Shown here in pieces: positions 24,556 to 35,285 of a DNA stretch of 64,000 nt. The stretch is taken from the NCBI RefSeq assembly GCF_013373865.1, contig NC_050470.1:4014373-4078372 (forward strand), in the 5' to 3' direction. The position numbers and the translations under genes were made by a program. The DNA is from Monomorium pharaonis (lineage: Eukaryota; Arthropoda; Insecta; Hymenoptera; Formicidae). The notes beneath the pieces were generated by a model that was given only the letters and a program-made list of their open reading frames with translations, was not told the origin of the DNA and did not search any database. Positions within the stretch are counted from its first letter, which is position 1; each line of letters opens with the position of its first letter.

Positions 24556-24568
24556 GGGGGGGGGGAGG
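24061..24568. other. GC-rich block around the GA repeat
   Basis: A purine-rich, CpG-rich block. The overlapping open frames are Arg/Glu-rich on plus and Ser/Leu-rich on minus, following the GA repeat. No gene is supported. Confidence 0.4.
24512..24565. repeat. (GA)n microsatellite followed by a G10 run
   Basis: GA dinucleotides at 24512-24554, one C, then ten G. The G run on its own could form unusual secondary structure. Confidence 0.9.
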
Positions 24569-24614
24569 AAACACTATGCATCGTCACGGATTCTTAATCG
24601 TTCTCGATCAATCT
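24569..24614 (+). repeat. 46-bp duplicated sequence, copy 1
   Basis: Begins AAACACTATGC and contains CGTCACGGATT, CTTAATCG and TCTCGATCAATCT. It matches copy 2 at 25806 with only a few differences. A weaker third match (ATCGTACTCTCGATCTATTC) lies at about 24677-24696. Confidence 0.65.
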
Positions 24615-25805
24615 CGCGACGTCGGCGTTCGATAATCGCGGCTCGAGTCACTGATTTGACAGGTGTCGGTCGTTTGATCGTACTCTCGATCTATTCCTGA
24701 CGCGCGTAAATCATCGCCTGTTCCATGAGATCCTGATATGCTTTCTCGAAAATACCTAGAGATTGACTAAATTCGAATCTTAGATATTTACACGAAAGAA
24801 GCAGCAACGAAATGAATATATTGATTGTAAAATAATCTGTATTTAACATGCTTTCAGATTTAATTGCGATTAACTTCATCTAAATTGCATTTCTCATTTT
24901 GATCAAACTATCATGACTAGAGAACGCTATATATATATCCATCGTTAATTATCTGCAGTATCTATACAGGTCAAAGGTATATAATGTTCATTCCAAATTT
25001 CATGTTGGACTTGATATTTCACTTAATTTCGAATCTCATAGATCCATCATACAGATTATAACTCGTAGAATGCCGACATACAAATTAGACTTTGCATTCA
25101 TATGTTCTCGCATCATGATGCGAATTGAAAGGAAATACATAAGCATCGTGAGACTCCGCGAGAATTACGCAATACAAATAAGATTAGTATATCGTGCTAA
25201 GCAGATAGTGGTCCCACACCTTCCACACGTGTCATGGTTGACAATAGAGGTTTTTACTTTACTAACATATCGTTCCATAGCAATCTTTTATCAGTCAAAT
25301 AATATCGTGACATATGCGACAAAGATCAATTATCGTTTCATGTTATTTAATAATTATACAATTAATTTTATTTGATTTTATACACATTAGAAACATTATT
25401 TATGCAAAATAATTATTACTAAAATGATTTTAGTCTTTTATCTAGGAAATGACAAAACTTTTTTAAGATTATAATTCTTAACATTTGCTATGATAAAATT
25501 AATATTTAATTTGAATCGGTATTTAATCGGTGTTTTATTTACTGATTAATTTTTAGTCAATAGCATATCGATTATAAATCCGAAATATCGTAAGTCGAAA
25601 TAATATTAAATAGACGGATACTTCGTGCAGTTCGTGTTCTTACGTGTCTACATTTCTGTCCAATATCGCCAATGGTAAAATATCGAGAGATAATATTCAA
25701 ACTGTGCACTTAGACGGATTATTTCAGCGTGCCCTCTCGTAGGGTATACAAGATGAACACGCGCGGTCCAGCGCGGTGCAGGCACAGGCGTCATGAGACC
25801 CGGGC
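24615..25805. other. AT-rich spacer with a DR1-like site
   Basis: Mostly AT-rich. A 101-codon open frame at 25070-25375 (plus) has no recognisable domain. In DNA of this composition a few frames of that length are expected by chance. A DR1-like receptor site overlaps a TATA-like box at 24968-24985. Confidence 0.45.
24968..24985 (+). promoter_or_regulatory. DR1-like receptor site overlapping a TATA-like box
   Basis: AGGTCA-A-AGGTAT (24968-24980) runs into TATATAA (24979-24985). The 12-mer AGGTCAAAGGTA is the same word found on the minus strand at 10536-10547, also near a TATA-like box. DR1 sites are bound by HNF4, USP/RXR and COUP-TF-type receptors. Confidence 0.3.
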
Positions 25806-25851
25806 AAACACAATGCCCGTCACGGATTTCTTAATCGCTCTCGATCTATCT
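25806..25851 (+). repeat. 46-bp duplicated sequence, copy 2
   Basis: AAACACAATGCCCGTCACGG, then ATTTCTTAATCG and CTCTCGATCTATCT. It lies about 1.2 kb from copy 1 in the same orientation. The flanking sequences are not alike. Confidence 0.65.
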
Positions 25852-26550
25852 GAACCATAATATCTGTTGCGGCTACGCGCGCGCTCGCGCGCGCAAGTTT
25901 TACACGTGTATGCGATCTATACGGACGCTCATCTGAACGATATGTATGTAAGTACGTATGTGTACTCTGCATGCTCTTCTTGTCCGGTACCCCGCACGGC
26001 TTACCCCCTCGTTTCCACGGGTCAATGGCTCGCTGCCTCGACTGCTCGATCTACTCCGCTTCGTACAGCCTCCTGTTCCCTTCGTCTCTCGCTTGCCCAT
26101 TCCCTCCTCTCATCTTCACTTGGTGTCCACCTCTTCGTCTTCTCTCTTATGTGTTATACAATGCCTCGCCTCACTTCGTTCGTTTGTTCTTTCCTTCGTT
26201 CGTTCGTGTTACTCTTGCCGAGAGCAGCCGACGTTTCGGAGACTTCAATGCGCGACAGCTCCTCTTTTCTCGTCTCTCCTCTCTCCGTCCCTATCCGTTT
26301 CCTTTCGCTCTTCCGTTCCCGCCCCCACCCGCGCCAGGATACCCGCGCGCTCCTCTCTTTTCCGCGGCTCCGTCCCTTCCCCGTTCCAATCCCGCGCGTT
26401 TCCACGGTTAACAGGTATTTTCGGAGCGACGCCTTTCGGTTATCGATAGCAGTTTCTCTGCGTTATACGTTAAGTTGGCATGTGGCTCCGCTAGACTTTC
26501 TCTTCTGCGTTCTTTTTTCAAGTAGTTCGCGAAACGTCCCGCAAATTTAA
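25852..26550. other. CpG- and pyrimidine-rich island
   Basis: Starts with alternating CGCG words (25872-25893), then a long pyrimidine-rich plus strand. It contains the longest open frame in the window (25867-26550, 227 codons). Two other plus frames of about 150 codons overlap it, and its product is a Ser/Leu/Pro/Phe-rich mixture, so I do not call it a gene. Confidence 0.4.
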
Positions 26551-27138
26551 ATTAGAGATTCATCTAAAAAAATTTCTATCCTTTGTTACTCTAAGTCACT
26601 CATTTTTTTAGTATTAAAAACACATTTCATATTTTATACTTTTATAATTAACTTGTATATTTTTTTATTTATACATGTTATTCTATTTGTCTCTAACTAA
26701 TTGTTATGATTAAAAAAAAAGCGAATGTTATAAATTGTTGTGAGACGTGTTTTAATCAATAAATTGAATCGATAAAATCAATAACAATTAGGACGTGTTA
26801 ATTCACAGATAGTTAAAACTCATACAATTTCTCGCGGAAAAATTTTTCGCGGTGTCGAGAAATTCTAATGGATGAAAAGTCGAGCGATTGCAAATGTGCA
26901 ATGATATTTTTGTGCTCCGCGGGGATTTAACGATCCGGCGTGGATTAACGACGATGTTTCGATGGCCACAGCGAGAGACCGACTCCGTTGATGGCTCAAT
27001 TGTTTCCAACGAATGAATGATCGTTTTTACTGTTACGGCTGGCGTCTAATTGCGTCCACGTCGCGGTTCCATCATCGCTCTGGAACACTTGGCGTTTATG
27101 CTTCCTTCGGATTGTTGTCGCTCGTCACGAACGAGATA

Positions 27139-27175
<37 letters not shown>

Positions 27176-28975
27176 GCGACGACGTGTACAAACGATGGTG
27201 CGGGAGTTGCGCACCTTCCTTTACGACGACCGCTCGTTTATATTACGATGTAACTACGTGCCGGTCGTTTTTAATGCGCCTCACACGGTACACTCCACCC
27301 GCGACGCGCCGCGAGATTTCGACCGACTCTGACATGACCTTTTCGTCACGCATGACGTAAGCCAGGCCAAGTACGTGTGCGTGTCGGTGGACAAGATGCA
27401 ATAAATCTCGAACGGTCGTCGTTTCACAGTTCTACCACCGATTATTACGTCCACTTATCCGTCGAAGCGAAGGAAAAAAACTTAAGGGGGAAAAAAACTT
27501 TCTGTCTCTGAAGAAACGCGCGACGTGAAACAAAAACATTAGGACTTGTCTTTTCGCAAAAGAATACCGGCGATACATGATTCCGAGAGAAAGAGAGACA
27601 TGCCGCTTTTTGCGAAGATGCCTTCCCCACCGAGCTTCCTCGGCCGTCAGCCAGGAAACGATCTGTACGACTTGGTCTTACGCGCCAGGACCGAACAATA
27701 CACATCGTGTGCACCGGTAAGGCCGTGGGGATCAAAAGTGCAGCGTCGTGATTGCATCGGGTCCGCCAAAGAACAAACATCCACCGATACTTTGTACTTA
27801 CACGACTTTATGAGCAATCAGCCGGCGCTGCCCTGCGCAAATTGTTTGTTCCTCAAACCCATTTAGCTCCATTCCGTGAAATTTTACTCGAATAATCACA
27901 GCTTCAGTGGCCTGCCAATTACGTTTTTGCGGAGCCGTACGAACGCGCCACGGTAACGCGTATATACGCGTCCGCCGCACATTGTTTCAAAGAAGTCCGT
28001 GCTGCTCGCGGTATATGGATACGATATTGTTGCTCCGATTCGACGAAACCTACGAGCCAGCATTCCGCGTCGGTTGCATTGCGCGAAACCGTTCTCTTAT
28101 GTGCACCTGACCGTGAGTAGTTCGAACGAAGTAGAGGAAATATTTTTGCTCTGACTCACACATACGGGGAAACTTTTCGGAAAAATGTCAATTTAAAAGA
28201 TATTACCGCACTTTGCATTAAAATATTTACTTCTTTGAGAGATTATTTATACTATCAAGGAAATTCACTGAATTTTATTTTATCGAGGCACACTTTAGAT
28301 GCAAACTTTTCTGCGAGCTTATAAAATAATATATAACTTTATAAAATTATTTCACATTACTGAAGCTCATAAAATTAATCGAGGAGATGTATGCAACAAT
28401 CTTATGGGCAGTATTTTTATTACTTTTTAAATTTTGAGGCGTTATACTCTGCTTTGAGTACGCTTGAGACCTCGAATGGAGACTAAGTCGATGTGAACGC
28501 GGCGATAATCAATCTTTCATCGAAGACTGTATCACGGTGCTCGCCTTGATTGGGCGGCGAAACAAAGCGTAGCGGATGCCATTACTTCCTTTCGTCCGCG
28601 GTTGTGTGAAACAGACCTGACGAGAGCGAATTCAACGACAATGGGAATGTTAAATGCCTTTGAAGTATTGCCTCGCCGTTGCCGACGCAGAGGAGTCTGA
28701 TATCGGTTATAGAAAAAAAAAAAATTGATAATCGATTGCGACGCGTCCATTTGATCTCTTTTTGTTTTTATCAGTCCGCGAGCTGTACATTCGATTTGTT
28801 TATGGCTATGCTTATTTAACTTACATAATCCCAAATTGAGAGAACGTACTAGATATTGCGCGCATACCTCGTTTCAAATTTTATGATTATTCATAAAAGA
28901 CATGCAATCGAAATGTTATCATTAAATAGTTCTGTCGGTTACGCGTGAAAAAAATTTCAGTTGTGCCGTACAATC
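26551..28975. other. mixed non-coding DNA
   Basis: 26551-27000 and 28130-28440 are AT-rich. 27010-28110 is CpG-rich with overlapping open frames near 110 codons and no domain. An AT microsatellite lies at 27136-27174. No gene is supported. Confidence 0.45.
27136..27174. repeat. (AT)n microsatellite
   Basis: AT run with one GT interruption at its start. It produces Tyr-Ile runs in the open frames that cross it. Confidence 0.9.
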
Positions 28976-29055
28976 TTTAATATACTCACGCCATTTCTGA
29001 TTCTAACAAATGATATTTAATATACCAGCGCCATTGCCAGATAGACGCGCGAGAT
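28976..29055 (+). repeat. two-copy 40-bp tandem duplication
   Basis: TTTAATATACTCACGCCATT (28976 on) recurs as TTTAATATACCAGCGCCATT (29016 on), exactly 40 bp later, with similar sequence following (CTGAT against CCAGAT). The divergence shows it is not recent. Confidence 0.6.
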
Positions 29056-32000
29056 CGATATTTACCGGTAATAGTGCTGCCGCGTAACATCGAGAGAGGT
29101 CACACCGTCTGAACTTCTGTCGCTAACATTAACAAGTATCATGGTCGATGTGCTTAATACTATGGTATTAACTTAACGTGCGCTAAGTAATAGCTAAGAT
29201 AAGTCAAGCTTTAGTAGCTTGGTACTGAGTAGGCGTGTGGCGTATTATCAGTGCAATTTGTCATTTATTATCTAGTATTGCAATCTAACCGGTATTGTCC
29301 GATCTGTTTCATCTATAAGATCGATGAATAATACACGTTTCTATCGAACGCCGAAGATTTAATGTCATTATCAAGTTTCAATCCCGTCGATAACAATTTA
29401 CTGAGAAACAGGTATTTGAAATTTGACATATTCTTTCCACGAAATGAAATTATATATCCAGTTGTCATTTTACACTAAGTAAATAATATGTACACATAAA
29501 AAATAATTGCCGCAATAAATTAAACGAGTCGTGCGAACATAATGCTTGTAAATTTAAAAAATTTTAAAATATTAATTTATAATAAAAAAAATACAATCTC
29601 TCTCTTTCTCATGCGTTCATAATACGCCCCGTAGGATACAGTAACCAATTTGAGAAACAAAAGAGCGCTGACAGATATAATGACAGATAATTTACGATCG
29701 ACGCCGAATCGGAAATCCGAGGTCGGCCACAGAGGCTGCGGAGGGGTCGCGCAAAAATCAGAACGATCTTCCGGATATGAGAAGCCCGCGTCCGATGTGC
29801 TCGTCCGTTGCGCGTCCCACCTCAGCGCGCCACGGTGGAGAAACAAGAAACAAACTGTAGCATCTCGGACCAGCCGGCGTGGGCTTCCACTTGTGGGAAC
29901 CATCGTGCGCGCCGTGGCGTGCTCTCTGGACCACGAAGTGAAAGGTCTGACTCGGAGTTAACTGACTGACTCGCAGTGTATTTGAGGTGTACCGGCCGTG
30001 TGGTGCAAGGTGATGTATCCCTTTACCATCGTCTCCCATGTGTACCGCGAGGAGCTACGGGAAGAGAGAGGAAAAGAGAGGGAGTGAGAGAGAGAGAGAG
30101 AGAAAGCGGGAAAGAGAGACGCACGCACGTACGCACGTGGAGCGGCCGCGGGGTGTACGTAGGTATGTGGGTATCTGTATGGCTTGCACTTGCGCGTCGT
30201 TGTTACATATGTATTATTCGCGCGTACGTAGTATATAGAGGACGTTACGGCCTCCATGGTAATCGCCCATAAACCGCGAAACTATCCTTACATACGCGCC
30301 GAGCTGCTCCCCACCCGCTTCCCGTTGGTCCCGCAGCTGCACTCAATCTTCTTTGTCTATTGGAATCGTCTCGGCTTCCGCGAATACTCGAGAAAGTGGA
30401 TATGCAGGATGCCGAGGGCGCAGGAAGACGCGCGCGTATCTTGTGCGTATCCGAACAAAGCATCGCATTGTCCTCTCGTTAGGGCTTACCGCGATCCGCG
30501 TTCCGTGGTAATTAGTCAAGGGGAGGGAGAGATGGACGTGAATCGTGTTTCCCTCGATTCTGCTGGATACTTTTTATTTTGCACACGGTAATTAGAATAT
30601 CTTTGTAATTTTCACACATTTTCCGATATCTATGCATTGATCGCAAGCAAAAACTATATATCACCGTATCTATTGAATATAAAAGTCAGAATTGAAAATG
30701 AGTCTCATTTGCGACATTGCACAAAGAGCTAATAAGGATCAATTGTTTCACCTGGCGATTAATTTTCCCGTGGGTTGACTCTATTGTAACTATGTCTCCA
30801 ACAGCATCAATTCACGAAGCTTCTCCGTTTAATCAACATTTAATGATCTTATTCAAAAATTAACCTTTAAACAAGTCTTTGGTTCGACTATGTAACACTT
30901 TTCTCTCTCTCTTCTGTATCTTTATGAGGACAGTCAATCGAATATCAAAGAATAAAAGAATCGAGGGTCAGTAGATTCGAAATCGCGCCATGCCTCACAA
31001 ATTTTTACTCGGTAATTAATTTTTCGGGGAAAAAAGAAACGCCCGAGACGAACGTAGCCAAACGCGCGAAAGACCAAAGACAACGCCCTTAGGTATTTAT
31101 ATACGATGTTGGTGGTAAAGATGAGAAGTAAGAAGCGGGAGGTTGGGGCCCGGCGGGGGTGCGCGGAGGATGGTCGAGGGTGGCATGAGGGGGAGAGGAT
31201 GGAGATGAGGACGAAGGCGTGGGTAGGGAGGGGGGAGGGGGGGACAGAGCCGGCTAGGTATGTATAAGCAGAAGAAAGCGCGGGTCGATTAAAAGTAGCG
31301 AGGGTGTTTCTCCTCTCGTTACCGGAGAGCGAGCGAGTCGAGGCGAGGGAGAGATAAAAGCCAGGCAAGTGAGAGGGGAGGATTGAGGAAGGAGGACGTG
31401 GTGGAAAAAGGAGAGCAATTGCCTCGGAGAGAGACGGATCTAGAGAGGGTGATCTAGATGGTCGCGCGAGACAGAGACGAAGGAGGAGTTGCGCGACGTG
31501 GAAGCAGGAGACCGCGAGACGAGGATGAGGAATATACGACTAGGGAGAGGCGACAAGGGAGAACGGAGAAAAAGGTCTGTAAAGCGTACGCGACCAAGAG
31601 AGATGGAAAGGCGCGGTTCCAATCCGAGAGGGTTCGAGAAACGGCGCGGCGCCTTCGAAAGGCGGGGAGGGTGACGCGAGGGGCAAGGACCTACCGACTC
31701 AAGAATCTCGACCTTTATTTGGATTTAAGCAAGGAAAGGGTTGTAAGACACGTTGGGTGGGAAGGGTTGGGGGTCCCGGAGGGCGCGGACGGGCTCGCTC
31801 GAGATGGCGAACGCATACGGAAGGAGCCCGGAGGTACGCGAATGTAAATTTTACGATCAAAGTGGCGGATTAATACGACGGCGATGCGCCGCCGTACTTA
31901 CGGCGAGAGGGAGAAAGAGACATTCGTAGAAAACACCCGGATTGGCGAAACACCAATGCCGCTCTCGTTGGAATCGACTAATCTGCGCGGAGCTGTCGTT

Positions 32001-33230
32001 CAAAAATTATTAATGGTTCTCGAGAATGCATCTCGCTCGCGAGATATATCGCACTTATGCGAAAAATATTGTTACAGCTAAAGTTGCAAAAAAAAAAAAA
32101 CCAGAGAGAAAGATCGAAAGACATCACTGCTTTCTGACTTTTAATATAATAGTGCTATATTCAAATTGTCTTTGTTGCATCGATCATCAGAGGCATTCAT
32201 TACTCCACTGTCGCCAAATAGCAATCTTTCATAGTTATTTTCTTTATTTCTCGAAGAGATGTCTACTCGAATTTGCAAAGTTCTTTCAATTAATAATTAA
32301 AATAAACGCCGCGTGAGACAAATTCCTCATCGAAATAACGGAGCAGGCGGGAAGGTAAACGAATGAAGTTTGAGTGCGGGAAATACTTTCCCGCATCTGC
32401 CGCGCTGCTTTATCAAACGAATCATTTGAAAAGCGTGCGCGCCAATGGTGAAGACGGAAGAGGGAATCACGAATTTCATCTCTAAGCCATCGGCGGGCCC
32501 GGCCATCAGCTGCTTCGGAGTTAAACTTTAATTTAACGCATCACGGACAGTCGTCCGTATCCTCCCCTCTTCGTCTTCTCGTTCTTGTCGTCTTTGCCAT
32601 GCCGCGGAACGTATCCTAACCCATGCGGAAAAAAAGTTCACGTTTTATGTACATCGAGACCGATGTGGTCTCATCCTGATTACCACTTTGCGCTTCTGTC
32701 TTCACGTTCCAGTGCGTACGAATTGCGTCCCGATTGATAGGTAGAGCTAATAACACCTGCTGTCCGTGATGATTAATCATTGACTAAACTCCATTCGCGT
32801 TTGATCGTTCACGCGACGGATCTATGTTACTTTCAATGTGTAAGTATGTAACTGTAACTGAAAGCTTTAAGAAGTGGTAGTAGAAAAATTCGGGTTAACT
32901 ACTTGATTATGTGACATGCGTCATTGTTAATGGAGCGAACTATAAAATCTATATAAGATTTGCCTGAAATATATACTCGCGTTTAACGAAGTTTACAACA
33001 AAGTTATTTCTATCGCTTCCACGTTTAATCAAATATAAAATGTTACATTGTGCAACAAAATTTTCACATTATGAGAAATCCTGGCAGAAACATTTCTGAA
33101 ATAACTTGAATTCAGGCAGATTCCCCGCAACACGTCTCCTGTTACTTTAGAGTTCTATTTCCGGACGTTATTCATCAAGAATTAAAGAAGGAAACTTATC
33201 ATTGCGTGGACACCCTGTCTCTTGTCATTC
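29056..33230. other. alternating spacers and purine-rich islands
   Basis: 29056-29640 and 30580-31000 are AT-rich. 29690-30560 is CpG-rich with a GA run at 30086-30104. 31000-31900 is a long purine-rich plus-strand block (AGG, GAG, CGAG words) with overlapping Arg-rich open frames. A TATA-like word (GTATAAGC, near 31263) lies in it without a clear initiator. 31930-33230 is mixed. No gene is supported. Confidence 0.4.
30086..30104. repeat. (GA)n microsatellite
   Basis: Short GA run in a purine-rich context. Confidence 0.8.
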
Positions 33231-35251
33231 CGATGAATAAATCCATCGTTATGCTTCGCAGGGAGGTGGCGCGTTAATTGAACACGGTTATCGGGCTCCT
33301 TCGATCGATCATCATGACCGAAAATACATGGTCGCCCGGCCATGAACGTGCAACTACTCGCTCGTCACTACTCGCGTGTGCACGCTCGTGCTCGCGTAGC
33401 ATGACTTAGGGAGACCTCGCGGCCGCCCGTGTAGTTCCTTTTAAACGAATTACCGCGATAAAGAGTCCGACAAAGGTGGGTCTATGTACACTCACGCTTA
33501 CGCTCGGTCATACATGACGTGCGTGTCCGTCATGCGATCGTGTGCGTATATGTGCGTGATATACATCCGCGCGCCACACTCGGTTACATTTACCTCGTGC
33601 CTCGTCTCCACCTTCTCTTCCTTCATCTCCTCCTCATCCCCCTGCTATCCTGGGTTTCTTCAACTTCGACCATGCGCCCTCTTCCTTCTCGGGGCCACCC
33701 TCCATGCACCCCCGCCTCGTCCCTCCGTGCTCCTTCGGCGCGCTTTCTCGCTCGTTTCCTCGAGCCTCCTCTCTCTTCCTCTCTCACTATCTTGGATCTG
33801 ATTCGATTTGTCGTACAATGCTGTTCACGATGTGATTACATGCCGGAGGTCCCTGCAGCCTCGCCGAGATGCCGGAGCTTAGGCGGCGTGTAAGTTTACA
33901 AAGTACGACGCTTCTTGGCACCCAGAGAGCGCTAGCCGGCCCGTCGCATCGCGTGCTCAGGCGTCAACTTTCGCGAATGCGTTTAATCGATTAATGATTT
34001 TGCAAAATGATCACTTTGATTTAATTCCGCGTAATGATATCACTGAAAAAAATTAATTAGTAAACGGACCAATTTCATTAATGTTAGAAGAATTTACGTT
34101 TATTTACACTACGTATTTTCCGATATGATTCTCATTGATTATTAATTACGCATTGCAAAATTAATCTATGTTGCAAAAAGCAAAAATATATTTATTATAT
34201 CTTCGGAATATGCATATAACTTGAAGTAAAAAATAATTAAATATGTGAAACGAGCAGATACTTCGAAGTAATAGAACATAATGTATTTATGTTACGATAA
34301 TTTTAAGCTATATTAAAACGATACGAAATTGATGTCGATGTTAATTTTTCAAATTTCCAGAATCGAATAAAAAGCAAAATAGTTAATCTATTATTAAGAC
34401 ATTTAAGATTGAACACCATTAAAAATAGACTAGACATATTTTTGATAAAAGCTATATGATGTACAGACGAAAATTATAAAATAGACGAAAGCCATCAATA
34501 TTGAAGGCATAAGTCTAAAGCCCCTATTTCCAAGGGAAAATATTGCATTGTATTAATACTGAATGATAAAATTCACTTGTTCGTCCGTTTCAAAAAACAA
34601 AGTGATATACCAGTATTGGTGACCTTCTAAGAAAAAATTTTCGTTAGGATATGATATGAAGATAAAAGAGAAAAACGGAATACCGATAGACATCCAACCT
34701 CAGTTCCGTAACAGTCGTTGTTCAATACGATTAAACTTGGCATGGCTCTTTCGCGCGCAACTTAGTCGAAAGCAAATCTCATCTCCGACATAGTTACAGT
34801 CAAGTCTGAGTTTCGGTCTTTTTAAACGGCGCTCGATGCTAACGAGTGGCAGCACGGCGGCGGCGCGAAGGTGTAACGTTGGCAGTTTCAAAGACGACTC
34901 GACGACGAGCTCGTAAGAGAGCGAAGATGATGGGAGAAAAAAAAAAGAGACCACAGGTACGATCGATTAAATCGAGAAATCACGCAGCGGCGCGGCGCGC
35001 GTTCGTGTCTGCTCGTCGTGCACGTGTGATTCGACGTGTAGCGACGGCCGATTGTTCCACGTTGGCCATTGTACTGGGGACGTAAACCTATTCCACGCGC
35101 GGCATAGAGCAAAGTAGAAACGTCCCGCGGTGAAATCAATGACGCGGCATAAGAGGGAACAAGTATCGCGCCGCGATCTTAATTCATTTCGCTCGTGTGA
35201 GAACGTGTGTTTAATTTCGCGACGACGGCGAGATAGGAACGCGGAGCGAGG
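33231..35251. other. CpG island, AT-rich spacer, second CpG island
   Basis: 33270-33960 is CpG-rich and pyrimidine-rich on plus from 33590 to 33800. 33970-34690 is AT-rich. 34730-35250 is CpG-rich. Open frames overlap and carry no domain. Confidence 0.4.

Positions 35252-35285
<34 letters not shown>
35252..35285. repeat. (GA)n microsatellite
   Basis: GA run with one AA interruption. Confidence 0.9.

Noticed and set aside
24691..24879. 62-codon minus frame with a protein-like end (FEKAYQDLMEQAMIYARQE)
   Set aside because: No good splice acceptor or start context, and no family recognised. A short stretch of plausible residues is expected among hundreds of frames.
25070..25375. 101-codon plus frame in AT-rich DNA
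   Set aside because: Rough expectation for DNA of this composition is that a few such frames arise by chance across the window. No domain and no promoter.
25867..26550. 227-codon open frame, the longest in the window
   Set aside because: Two other plus frames are open across the same bases, and the product is Ser/Leu/Pro/Phe-rich with no domain. It reflects pyrimidine-rich composition.
33196..33215. GGACACCCTGTCTC, resembling the end of a TA-flanked DNA element
   Set aside because: It is not flanked by TA and no partner inverted repeat was found nearby.
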